This document shows, piece after piece, positions 40,994 through 52,023 of a stretch of 64,000 nucleotides of DNA (the stretch's first letter is position 1; the number at the start of each line of letters is the position of its first letter). This stretch comes from Xiphias gladius (taxonomy: Eukaryota; Chordata; Actinopteri; Istiophoriformes; Xiphiidae). The stretch lies in assembly GCF_016859285.1 (NCBI RefSeq), contig NC_053416.1, positions 18,681,210 to 18,745,209 on the forward strand, read 5' to 3'. Both the position numbers and the translations under genes were made by a program. The notes under the pieces are model-generated. The model had not been told where the DNA came from. It ran no database searches and saw nothing but the letters and a program-made list of their open reading frames with translations.

Positions 40994-42420
40994 CCCCCTC
41001 AGCAGACACGGTGTAGAGTATTTCTGTGAGCCGCAGGTCAGGTGACTTCAGTCTGTGTCTGCAGCAGCTCTCCTCTTCCTCTCCTTCAGCTGCGGAGCAA
41101 AACACAAAATCTTTCACCTAGCTGCCACCTAGCTCTGCCGAGGCAGAAAACCCATGGGACTACAGAAGACACGTTTGCACGCGGACACGTCCAAATGTTA
41201 AACCAGTCATTAGCTTAGCAGACACAGAAGAATATATAAACATCTAACTACTGTTGCTAAAACTCTTTTCTCTGGTCCGGATAAACACCAACGCTAATGC
41301 TAACTTAGCAAGCACGACAGGCAGTAAAGATATATGTCAAGTAGCATAGCCAGGCTAAACGGCCAGCTAGCGGAGTTAAAATTCAGCGGTGTATCGTCTA
41401 CTTACCCCGTTACTTATATTTAGGCAGTTTTAGACTACGGTTTTTACTTGTTTTTAAGAATACAGTTGTACACATTACTTGTTGGAAGCAGGCAGTGAAG
41501 TCAAGATCAGCTGCTTCCTGTTTACGCCAAAGTCACATGATGGTGAGTGGGGCTTTATGCCCCGAGTTTTGTCTCACAGCTCCCAGACGGACTTCCCCAG
41601 GTCATTCACAGATTAAATATTTAGGTCCAGGTTCAGGTTATAAACAAAAATCAAAGTTAGGGTTAGGACAATTGATAGGGTCTCCTGTTTGAGCGATTTT
41701 GGAAGTAGAGGTAAAAATGCCTAACAGACATTACACAGAGAAAGAAAAATTGTGGCGTCTTTCTCTCTTCCTCTTTGTAATGTTTAAATGGTTTTAGTTT
41801 TAGTAGACATTAGTACATTTGAATTTAGAATTTCATAATGGAAACATTTTTAAAATCGCGAGTATACTGCAATCAGGATAGTAGACCAATACAGTATGGG
41901 TAGTCGTGTCCACCATCCTTATAAAACTGATGATGTTGTCTAACTTTTTTTTTTTTCACTCAAGAATATGAAATTCACCCATTTGTGAAATAACTTTCAC
42001 CTTTCGAAGACCAACCAGGGCCTGGGTGAGGGCCATAAGCTGGAACGTGTTGGTCTATTAATAAGGTTGTTTCTGGAGTACCTCTTCAGACTTTTTCTCT
42101 TCTCCACGCACCTTGGAAGTGCGTTAAGTTGTGCCAGCTTCAACGCATATTTCGCTCATAGGCTCATTTTTTTTCAACGGCGGGGTGCTTAATTTAAAAA
42201 TTTTAATTTATTTTGAAAGGGTGCACAGGAAGTGTTACTATGCTATCACGCCTGTCTTGACGTTGGTATGAGACTCTCTCTCCGAACAAAACAAAGCTTT
42301 TATCAAACCATCTGGCGATTGATAATCATCACACATACAGTCATTACTTATAATAGCCACACTAATTCCATTTACATGTCGGTATTGTTAAATCTACAGA
42401 AATGAATATAGTGTTGCAGT
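40994..42420. other. Upstream region of rag gene
   Basis: The first 500 bases beyond the ATG exon are moderately CpG-bearing and probably hold the 5' UTR and promoter. A TCACATGA motif lies near 41525. Beyond about 41700 the sequence is AT-rich with no supported exon. Confidence 0.45.
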
Positions 42421-42431
42421 TCCAGACGTGA

Positions 42432-42443
42432 CCACCAGATGGC
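42432..42443 (+). promoter_or_regulatory. CTCF-like motif, forward
   Basis: CCACCAGATGGC fits the CTCF core CCASYAGRKGGC at all twelve positions. Confidence 0.5.
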
Positions 42444-42594
42444 GAACAGTGAACAGTCATGATTCCATACACCCACGACCTCCGTCAAATGCGTGTTAAA
42501 AGGGCAGGACATAAGCAGACTACCACATCTGGAAAACACTTTCAAGGTTAAAAAAAAACTGTCCTCCCCACGAAATGCACTTAAATGCGGTGGA

Positions 42595-42650
42595 TACTAT
42601 AGAAATTTTGTATTTATTGCAAGGCTGTTGTAATAGAATGTATTTTTCCC
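42595..42650 (-). repeat. Inverted fragment of the TCTAATACAACAG element
   Basis: TTATTGCAAGGCTGTTGTAA followed by TAGAATG is the reverse complement of the block at about 3190-3215. Confidence 0.5.
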
Positions 42651-42685
42651 ACTGAAGAATATGGAGTTGTAGTTTCCCACCGTGA

Positions 42686-42697
42686 CCACTAGAGGGC
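42686..42697 (+). promoter_or_regulatory. CTCF-like motif, forward
   Basis: CCACTAGAGGGC fits CCASYAGRKGGC at all twelve positions. It lies about 250 bases from the previous motif and has the same orientation. Confidence 0.5.
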
Positions 42698-42699
42698 AA

Positions 42700-44340
42700 T
42701 GAACACCTAATTTAATTAGAATAATAAAAGGTATTAGTAGTATATCATCAGTTAAGCAGAGAGGCTTCACTGTACAACCAGACCTCTCATGCCTTACAAC
42801 AGTTAGCCTAACACATACACCAATCTTAAGTTAACCAAGTTATATTTACATACAGTACCATGTACACATGGTATGGTATGCGTATGTCTGATATACAGTA
42901 TGGCTACATCTAAGGAGCAAAATATGCTGTTTGACCAATAGTCTGTCAAAGGAAGAGACCAGAGAAATAAATGATGTGCAGTAGTCTGCCAACATTGCAA
43001 GATTTCATGTACTTGCAATGATGTCACCTACTTTATCTATACTGTTTACTGGGGCTGTCATTGACTAAAGAAATTCTGTATATTAATGCAAAGGCTCTTG
43101 AAACCATGAAACACTTGAAAAACCAGATATGATAACAATCTTCCCATTGCCCTGAAGGGAATGCCAATGTCATCTCGCTCAGTAAGCATGGTTCAACTGA
43201 CGAGAAGTCAGATTTTTCTTACACAGAAATGTACGTCTTTAAAGCCCACAGTGATAGATTAGCTCTGATTTCATCTGCATGCAGTGGAGCAGAAAATTCA
43301 AAGATTAATTTGAAGTAAGGACTTCACTAGAAGGGAACTATGATTACCGAGAGGGACACAGCAGCAACAGACAGAGGGCGTAGAGAGAGGGAGAGAAGAG
43401 AGAGAGAGAGAAAGCAGCTAATTTGGACCATTTGTCCCCTTTTGGTTGACGAGTGAATGAAAGATGTCACTTGCAATGCTGTGGTCAGAAATAATCTGCA
43501 TTTGGGAATCTCACACGAAAAGCAAGGAGAGAGCATATTACATATTTAACTATTAGCGCCACATTTCTGCCAAACTATGAATGATTAATACTGACTGAAC
43601 TTTTAATCGCAGCTGCTGAAGTGTGAGTATTTTATGTCAAGAATTAAGTATTTAATACTTGTGGTTCTCTGAGGACGATTACTGCATATATGGCATTTAT
43701 TTTCTATTGGACACAAATAGTTCTCAATCTGGACTCTACTTAGAAATGTTGGTACCGGCATAATTTTGATTAATGATACCTTTTATCTCCTGTTCAGCCC
43801 GACAGTTTTAAGTGCCTATACTTCAACAGAAAAACACACTACTATCTCTGAGATGTCATAGAGCCAAAGATATACAGTATGAGTTTGTTTTTCAAAATAC
43901 ACGTTCCACTACAGAAAAAAGACAGATTTATATGGGATTCCTGAAAATTATAAATTTATTGAAAAGGCAAGCGATAAAAGTATTATAAAACTTTATTCTT
44001 TACCTACTGTATGTAATCTCCAAACTGGAACCCCTTCCCACAAAAAAAAAAAAAAATTAGTGAAATCACCCACGACGACCGGACAAACACACGGGCCAAT
44101 CATCCAGTATCTTCTCAAAATATTTGTCAGAAGTAAAATACAACAAATCATAACAAGAAGTCTGTTCACCAGTAAAGCAGGCGGGGGGGGGGTCAGTCTT
44201 TCACTATCATCCAAAACCTTAAGCTTATACACAATGAGTATATGAAATGGGCCTATAAATTATATGCAGGGTAATAACTGCCACGATCCACATTATTTTT
44301 ATGTATGGAGTTCTTAACTATACATAATTAACAATGAAGT
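42700..44340. other. Intergenic 3' of chmp1b
   Basis: I see no supported exon. There is a GA-rich patch at about 43375-43412. Candidate minus-strand poly(A) signals for chmp1b (TTTATT on the plus strand) lie at 44355-44360 and 43992-43997. Confidence 0.45.
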
Positions 44341-44657
44341 TAAATTAGATCTCCTTTATTGGTGATTATGTATTTTTAAGAAATACATATATATTCCATA
44401 TCGTGCAGTTCTGTTAGTTTGAGGTGTCCAAAGAACAATGCAAATCTCTGTGAGGTCATCACCAACAGACAATCAAAAAGGGCCATTGTCTGAGGGGAAA
44501 AAAAAAAAAAAAAAAAGATACAGTAGCTCCTTGAGAAAGACACATGAGATGTAAAGAGGAGAGAAAACATGATGTAAATAAAATGTGTTTGGGAGTAATA
44601 TTAAGGTAGTGTACAGGCGTTTTTAGAGCTCTATTGCCAGTCCACTGCAGTCATCTT

Positions 44658-47600
44658 TCACATCTGATCTCTGAGTTTGGCGAGCCTTTGAGAGAGTTCA
44701 TCCTTTGGAAAAGAGAGAATTAAAAACAGGCATGAACGAGGAAGATGAAGATGACAGAAGAATCGGGGTTATTTGGAAAATACATTTCATTAGGCTTTTT
44801 GCAAATACTGCATTTTTAAAGTCTTTGTTTGACAAACACAGTTTACATTTCTTTTTCTGTAATCACATTACCTGTGTCTTTTTCACTAGGTCTATATGAC
44901 AATTTAAGTTTTGACAAATAATCAGGTTCATGTAGCAGTAACAGTAGTGAGGTTTGGATGTATATTTAAGGTTATATGTGCCAAATGTGACCTGACAAGG
45001 AAGTTGCAAAAAGCAAGTGTACCTGTTCTGCAGAGGCGACGCTGGTACCCACTGATCCTGTCTGTCCCTGAGGGAGCTCCATGTTCAGGTCCAATCTAAA
45101 CACGATGCACACACCAACTTTTAAAACTTACTTTGAGATTAAAGATACAAACACCTTTGCTTACACAATACTCAATAAAGCTTTCTACAACAGTCCTCAA
45201 ATGTCTATCAATTTTTTTTAAATAACCACCACTATTTACTGCATACACCTGTATATGTGAACAAACATCATTTCACAATAAATACTGGGATCAAATATGA
45301 AAAGGTTACCCTGCTTCATCGGCCATTTCATGCAGCAATGACTCCACTTGATTCTGAAGCACACGTTAAACATTAGACACATTAGATATACAGTGAACGT
45401 GTTCGTCTTTAAAACACTGTCAGACAAAAGGAAATATGATAAGAGTAGTTTAAGAAAACGTACCTGTGGTGTCGTGAGTGTTGTTGTGCTGCTCATGGTG
45501 TCCTCCATTTGGGCTGTCTGAACATCCAGAGTCTCAAACTGGTGTTCAAATTTGTCCATGAGAGCTGAAATCTGAAAAGAGAGGTTGGTGAATTGTTTGA
45601 TCATTTAAAGACGAAAGACAATAGTATTTTCAAGTTTAAATGACACCCCACCTTTTCCAAATTCATACTCTTCAGCGTGGCATCCATGCCTTTCACCACT
45701 CCAGCCATAGATTTTGTGACCTGTGAAATGAAACACCATCACTACAACTGAAACCAAAATGAAAACAAACAAGCTTTCTTAAGTCTGGAATGTCAATCTT
45801 CCGCCTGTAACCGATTCTCTAGGCCTACAGCAGTGTGCAGTGACCCTGTTTTCATCATACCTGGTTCATTGTAACTGCAGTTTGGACCCTTGCTGCAACT
45901 GCATCTACACGAGCGCTCATCCTCAGGAAGTTCACAGACTGGTTCTTCTGTCTGATGGCGTTCTCTGCATGGATCCTCGCCACCTCCATATTCCCCTTCT
46001 GGATGGCCTAGACACGACGTAAAAATAAAGTGGCTCAGTAAAATCTTATGCAGCCGACACCAGTCAGCGACCTCCAATAATGTGTTATTTTGATGTCTGG
46101 CTTCAGAAGTGCAACTTACTTTCTTGACTTTAGTCTTCTCTATTTTCTCCTCTTTGTCACATTTCTTGGAGTTTCTTTGGAGTTCTTTGGCAGCAAACTT
46201 TAAATTGAAGAGATGCTCTGAAATGCGATGTTAAAGAAAAAAAAAGTCCAAAGAAAGACAACGAGCAACCTTGGATGACCACTTTTATTACTGTGGATAA
46301 CTTAAAAGCTCTGTATTTTGTGTGAGAGCTGCACGAGGAGATGGCGGTGGTTATTACTTGTCACTTAGTTGTCTCAACTCAAATCCTGTCATTTCTGTTG
46401 GAAATGTGTTTGATCAAGACTATACTACTTTTTGCCCCTTTCTGGGGCCCACATTGTGTATGCATTATTTAGTAATTAGTTTGTGGTAACCTGTTTAAGC
46501 AGAGATTTTTGTTTAGTATTAAGTTGCCTTAAGGCCCTATCATTTCAGTTTATACTGTGCTTGAGTGGTGTATACAGTTTTACCAGACAAATTTGTAGGG
46601 ATGCACCCATCCGATCCAAAAGACTGGTTTTGGCAGCGATGCTGACCCCATAAAGTGGATGAGGTATTGGAGCTGATGTGACCAATCCAAATTAAATATA
46701 GTTTCTCTGTCAATGCTGCTATAAAATTCCATGCTTCTGCTATCAATTATATCCTTTCACATAAGGTCGCCAGGAAATTCCTGGCCATTATGCTTAACTT
46801 GCATAAAACATATTTCCATGTGCTCTATAATGAGCTATGCAGATTGTCAATTTGACTAAAAGCAAGCACTGGTATCAGACCATTAACTTGAGTTGAGGTA
46901 TCTAAAATAGTATTGGGTGAAAAAACTTTGGCGCATCCCTACAAATTTGCAGTTAATCAAATTACCACAAAATATCTGCCACACGTTAAACCTGGAGTCT
47001 TTGGGGCCCCCTAAGAGTCTTGGGGTCCAGGAGAGTTGCCTACTTTGCTCAGTTAGTAATCCAGCCTCGCGTGTATGTTCCTACTTTCTTACTTTAACAG
47101 GTTTTAAAGGAGAGCTAGACCAATAAATCTGCCATGCCGATATCTTGGCATTAGTGTATATGTTGGCTGGTAAGTAACAAGAAATGTCAGAACATGACTG
47201 TGAAACTAAGTTTGAGGTCATTTGCAAACAGTGTCTCCATTAAAGAGTTTTTCCACGAGAGAGCAGTGATAAGTTGATTTTTTTTTAACTGTAAAAGGTA
47301 ATGCTCAGTAGTCATCTTGATCAGAATACTTAAAAAAAAAAGAAAAATAGAAAGTTATAAGAGAGTAGTATCGAACCTATTGTTTATGTTAAAAAAAATA
47401 CTATTTGGACAATATACTGTCACGGGATTTTTTAAATGACCAAATATTTATTTTCAATATTAGCCCCCAAATATCCAATATCTGTCAAGCTATAGGTTAA
47501 AGTTTGAAATACCTCTTGACTCTGTATTTATGCAGTGACAAATACAGGTTATGTACCTGGTATTACTGGAGTTTCCCTTTCATTTGCTTATGTTTGTGTT

Positions 47601-48058
47601 GTTCCCGAGAAACCTTCACGGTGCTGTGTTAAATTAAAGACAGCCATGACAGGAATACCAGGTAAAACACACATCAGTTCTTGCCTTCATCATTTAGAGT
47701 TCTAACTGACAGCCTGACTGCACGGTGAAACGGTTAAACCACCCGGTTACTGTTGTTGGGTATTTCCAGCCATTAGCAATGAAGCTTTCCAGGCCTTCAG
47801 TCCGGTTCTCTCCCCTTGCACGACGCCTGGAACTGACTGGGAAATGTCCAAGTAATTGAATAAGGCAGCATTTGTGGCTTTGGTGGATATCTGACCTATT
47901 TCGCGATGTTCCATGTGTCTGTCACACGTAAATCTCGCCAGCCTCGCCATAAACTACGGTGTTGAGGTCGCTCTCTGAGCCCTCGTATTGACGTTACACC
48001 ACGGTCTCATCTCCCCTTCTCACCACTGGTTTAAAAGGATACTTTCGATCATCGGCAT
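44658..48058 (-). CDS. chmp1b: CHMP1B, ESCRT-III subunit
   Basis: Eight coding exons in transcript order: 48043-48058, 46120-46217, 45861-46007, 45652-45720, 45464-45571, 45310-45353, 45023-45095, 44658-44702. The frame closes to 199 aa, the same length as other CHMP1B proteins. Known role: ESCRT-III filament protein in endosomal budding, cytokinetic abscission and membrane repair, recruiting VPS4, spastin and other MIT-domain partners. The helical core includes [17 protein letters not shown] and [20 protein letters not shown]. The C-terminus [14 protein letters not shown] is a MIT-interacting motif (MIM1). CHMP1B rather than CHMP1A is shown by [20 protein letters not shown]. The start reads MPMIEKHLFNLK where other species have MSNMEKHLFNLK, so the small first exon is well supported. 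The human gene is intronless; this one has seven introns. Confidence 0.95.
46596..46941. mobile_element. Non-autonomous hAT element with 8-bp flanking duplication
   Basis: The ends TAGGGATGC (left) and GCATCCCTA (right) are inverted, and both flanks are exactly CAAATTTG (46588-46595 and 46942-46949). An 8-bp duplication and a TAGGGATGCACC-type end are typical of hAT elements in fish. The 346-bp interior has no transposase frame. CAAATTTG is itself palindromic, so it could also be read as a longer terminal inverted repeat. It lies in chmp1b intron 1. Confidence 0.75.
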
Positions 48059-49650
48059 CTTGAGGCGGCTCTTCGCGGATTCAACAGTTAAACGATGGAA
48101 TCCTTACGGACAATCCACAAAAGGGTAGTTAAATAAAGCGAAACCCGTCTGTGAAACTTCAGCCTTTCGCGTTTCGGTCTTCGCCTTCTCCGGCACTTCC
48201 TGATGTCTTACCAAAATACGAACGACGTCATAGTCACGTGGTGGCGGTATTCCATATCGACGTCACGAGGAAACTGCCCCCTCCCCCCGGAAAAATGTGA
48301 ATGAAAAGAGAGAGAGAAAAAAACAACAACTAACCTTTAACATTCAAACACGACACTTTTAACGTTTTTATCCGCGCCTCCGCTTTGTTGCGTATGTGCG
48401 AGTGGATTCAGTCAGATATAAGCGGACGCGGTGTTGTAGCGGCGGGGTGGTGGGCGGTGAAAACGGCCGATTGATGATTAGATTTACGGTGTGGATCACG
48501 GCGGGGAGAGAGGATGACTCACTCCGTCTGATGTGATGTTCACCCCGCAACAGCTCCTCGGCAGTGCGGTGGCACGCCGGTAGCTCGGCCTGACGTACCC
48601 GTGGGCTCCACCAATAAAAGTCCAACTTTATCCAAGTGTTTGGACGGCCCCGAGATACACCGTTTGTTTCAAACTTGAGTGACCGTCGCTTGGTAGTTAG
48701 AGAGAGACCCGGCGTCGTGATTTACCGTAAATTTCGTGACGCCTGATTGCCATGGAAACAGTGCTCCTGAGCTGAGAGGAAACTGTCCGTGTTAACTTCA
48801 GCATCAACCTCTCCGACGGAGTCGGATAAACCTGTTGGGTATCTCACTCTTTATTTCTTTTCTTGTGTTGCTGCTCTGGCTTTACTTTCCATTTTAATTT
48901 TGGCCACAAACCAGGTGAGTTTTTTTTTTTTTTTTTTTTAAATTTAAATTGCGCGACTGTTGTGTTATTGTGTCTCATTCTGGCAAAACGCAGTTAACCT
49001 CAACTCTTCCCCCCCCTCCAGTATTAAGGCAGTTTCCTCCAAAATATTGGTCCGTTTCATTTACTCGAGCCGGCTGTCAACTTGCGAGCTGCATTCATGT
49101 GTAAATGGACCATAAAACATAGATTCCGGGCTCATCTTGAACTAACTAGTGATTTAGTGAGTTGCTACATTGGCAACATTTTGAGTTCAGAGGACAGCAT
49201 ACAATGGCTGCAGTGAACCATTAAGGAACAAGTGGCCTGTGCAAAAATGTTGGTCATAGCAGTTTTTGAAAAACGCCCGTCAACATGTATGTCTCCAGAT
49301 CACGACAATCCATAGGCTGAATAATATCGTCTGCAATGGGCCGTATTTCCCTCGCCGGGCTCACCGATGAAACATTTCGTGAGTGTCACAACCCCGAACG
49401 CCACCTGAAGTGCTGCATTTTGCGTCGTTTTTCTAGCGCACGGGGGGGGGGAGGATCCGGGAGAGCCAGCGAGTGGTGCCGCGTTCAGTGGCTGTATGAC
49501 TCATATAGTCTTATCTATAGAGAAGCCAAGAGGCAGAGGAGCAGTCCTGCTGCAGGACCGAGCTGATGTAACCCGCGAGGTTCACTAGAGGCTGCTGTGG
49601 GCCATGCTTCCCTGTGCCCCGAGCTACGGCCGCTGAACGAAGATACGCGG
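48000..49650. promoter_or_regulatory. CpG-rich divergent promoter region, chmp1b and tent5d
   Basis: CpG density rises sharply here compared with flanking AT-rich DNA. The chmp1b first exon (minus strand) starts inside the left edge. To the right, a candidate plus-strand non-coding exon ends CACAAACCAG with donor GTGAGT at about 48914, then joins the acceptor just before the tent5 ATG. Visible sites include GTCACGTG (48233-48240, E-box resembling the TFEB CLEAR element), GACGTCA (48224-48230) and an ETS-like CACTTCCTG (about 48195). Confidence 0.55.
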
Positions 49651-50005
49651 ATGACCGCCAAATACTAACGTAGGCTGAGGAAGCGGTGGGCTGTTCACGT
49701 ACTGTGTGTGTGCACTCAACAGATGATCAGGTGCCGTTTACAGTGCATCGCATGGCCAGGTCGGGTTGAAAACAATACAAATGAAATCGACGCGGCAACT
49801 GACATATCAAATATCATTTAAACTATTTACATAAAGCTTTTGTAACTCTAGATGTATTTTATGTAATGTATTAAAATGCAAAAAATACGTTTTTTAAGCA
49901 GTTTTTATTTTTGTATCATTGTCAAAATTATATCTAAAATAAAAATGCTAAACTAAAACAAGGAACAGGAATCACCTTTGGCTTTATACACAAAATAAGT
50001 GAGTA

Positions 50006-50013
50006 TAATAATA

Positions 50014-50052
<39 letters not shown>
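50006..50052. repeat. (AAT)n microsatellite
   Basis: A trinucleotide array of about 15 units with one interruption (AGT). Confidence 0.9.
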
Positions 50053-50053
<1 letters not shown>

Positions 50054-51493
50054 TAACAACAATCTTAGATGATACTTAAAGCACCATAGATCTGATGACC
50101 AGAAAGTTGGTGCACTGTCAAATTTTCTCTCAAGCTTTTACGAAATCGCACTGATTCACATACATCTGGAAAAAAATATTTGCGACTATTATTATTGTGG
50201 AGCGGCAGGAAGAGAAATAGCAGTGTAACCACTTGCTCAAAAGTAACCCAACTTCACAATTTATATAGTGTACACTTAGATGTACACACTAAAGCTCCTC
50301 TCTGTGGTGTTTTTGGTTGTGAGATTCTTTTCTCTACATTATTTGTTTCAACAGAAAAATCCAGTGAGAAATGAGCAAAATTTAATCCCCTGCTTCTTTT
50401 TAGAAATGTATATATATTTTAGCATGCTAGCATTGGGTAAAGCATAAAGGCAAACCAAAAAAAAAAAAAGATAATTAAAAGGACTTTATTATGAGTGCGG
50501 GGATGATGAGAGCATTCATGTTTCAAGACACCCTGAGGATCCTTAACTGATCCCTCATCTCTACTGTTGGCATAAATGTGTCTGAGAGTATGAGGGTCCT
50601 TTAAAGCCTAAAACAGGCAAAAAATAAATCCAATATTTTCCTCAGTAGTGAGTGAATCAGTGAACATCAATAATGAGGTACTCTTCTCCCTCTTATAAAT
50701 ACACTGTTTTCACATTATAACAGCAGCAATAAACACATCGTCAATCAACTGCATGCTGTTTATGAGCAATATTATGCAGCCAAGTGTATAACCACAGCAT
50801 TATATGCTTAGATTGGCATAACAAGCCTTAGTGCTCCTATTTCAGAGGAAGAGTGTTTATACATACAGGCGCAGTGTAAACAGACATGTCCTGTGTGCCT
50901 CAAATAGATCTATCAACCAGGTTGTCCCTGTAGCTGAAAGCCAGTGAATGACACACAGGTGAGTCACCTGTAACTAGCAGATGGGTGCATGATCGTAGAG
51001 GAAATGCGACATGGCACCTGCTAAATGTTTATCTTGCGTGACCAGCAAATTAAATGGCATGAGAAACAGCTTTCTGACGTTCGCATTGCCACTGGAATCT
51101 ATTGTATCACTCAGAAAAAAAAAAAGTTCCTTTCAAAACTCACAAAGCATTCTGGGAGGAGTTGCAAAGTAGACACATTAATCTTATTCACAGCTCGAAA
51201 TAGCCACAGTTTACAAATTTGTCCTCTGGACTAGATTAGTTGAAACACAAATCTGTTTATTACGATAGCCATGTTGCCATTCATCTGTAGAATATTAATT
51301 CCCGATCTGTTTAAGAAATAAAACTGAGAGCACATTTTTTTTACTTGCATGTTGCAGATAAACTTGTTGCTTGTTGAATTTTTCTGTGCAAGTTCAACAT
51401 GGAAAAATTAAATTAGGTCCAGTGCATCACCAGTGGCCTATGTTTGAGCCCTTACTGTGCCATTTAGTTGACGCCATATGTTATCATGCTGTT

Positions 51494-51505
51494 GCCACCT
51501 AGTGG
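51494..51505 (-). promoter_or_regulatory. CTCF-like motif, reverse
   Basis: On the minus strand it reads CCACTAGGTGGC, an exact fit to CCASYAGRKGGC. It points towards the forward motifs near 42.4-42.7 kb. Confidence 0.5.
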
Positions 51506-52023
51506 CAGCAAGCCAGGCGACTTAATCCTTCATCAGTCCTCAGAGCTCACTTTGGGTATGTTGCTGCCCTTTATGCTTATTGCTGAATTTCAAATCTAGC
51601 TGATAAACAATGCCACATAGCTTAGGACATACTGCAATCAGAGAAGACCAAGGGTGAACACATCTCTGACAAAAGCACAGTGATTGGTACTTATTTGAAT
51701 GCATTTGTGGATTTGAGACTTTCAGGAGAGGATGAAAACAAAAGAGCAAATGCTAAGGACTAGAGTTTCAAGTAAACAAATTAGTAAAAAATATTTTCAA
51801 GGATAAGGATGTAGATAAGGTGCTGGGATGATACAGACAACACGTAAAGAAAAAAAAAGCATTCTCAGTACACATTGCCATTTGTAAAGGGCATCTTGCA
51901 CAGAAGACAAAAGGACAAGGGTTGTGGTTTATGCTCATCTAAGAAAAAGCCCAGTTTTTTAGACTACAACAGACATTAGCCATAATGTGATACATATGTC
52001 AGACCTCTATTTCACAGGTAAGG

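Larger units (their letters stand above)
49660..52010 (+). other. tent5d 5' intron or upstream DNA
   Basis: About 2.3 kb without a supported exon. It holds an ATA-trinucleotide microsatellite at about 50006-50052, poly(A) tracts and a reverse CTCF-like motif at 51494-51505. Confidence 0.45.
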
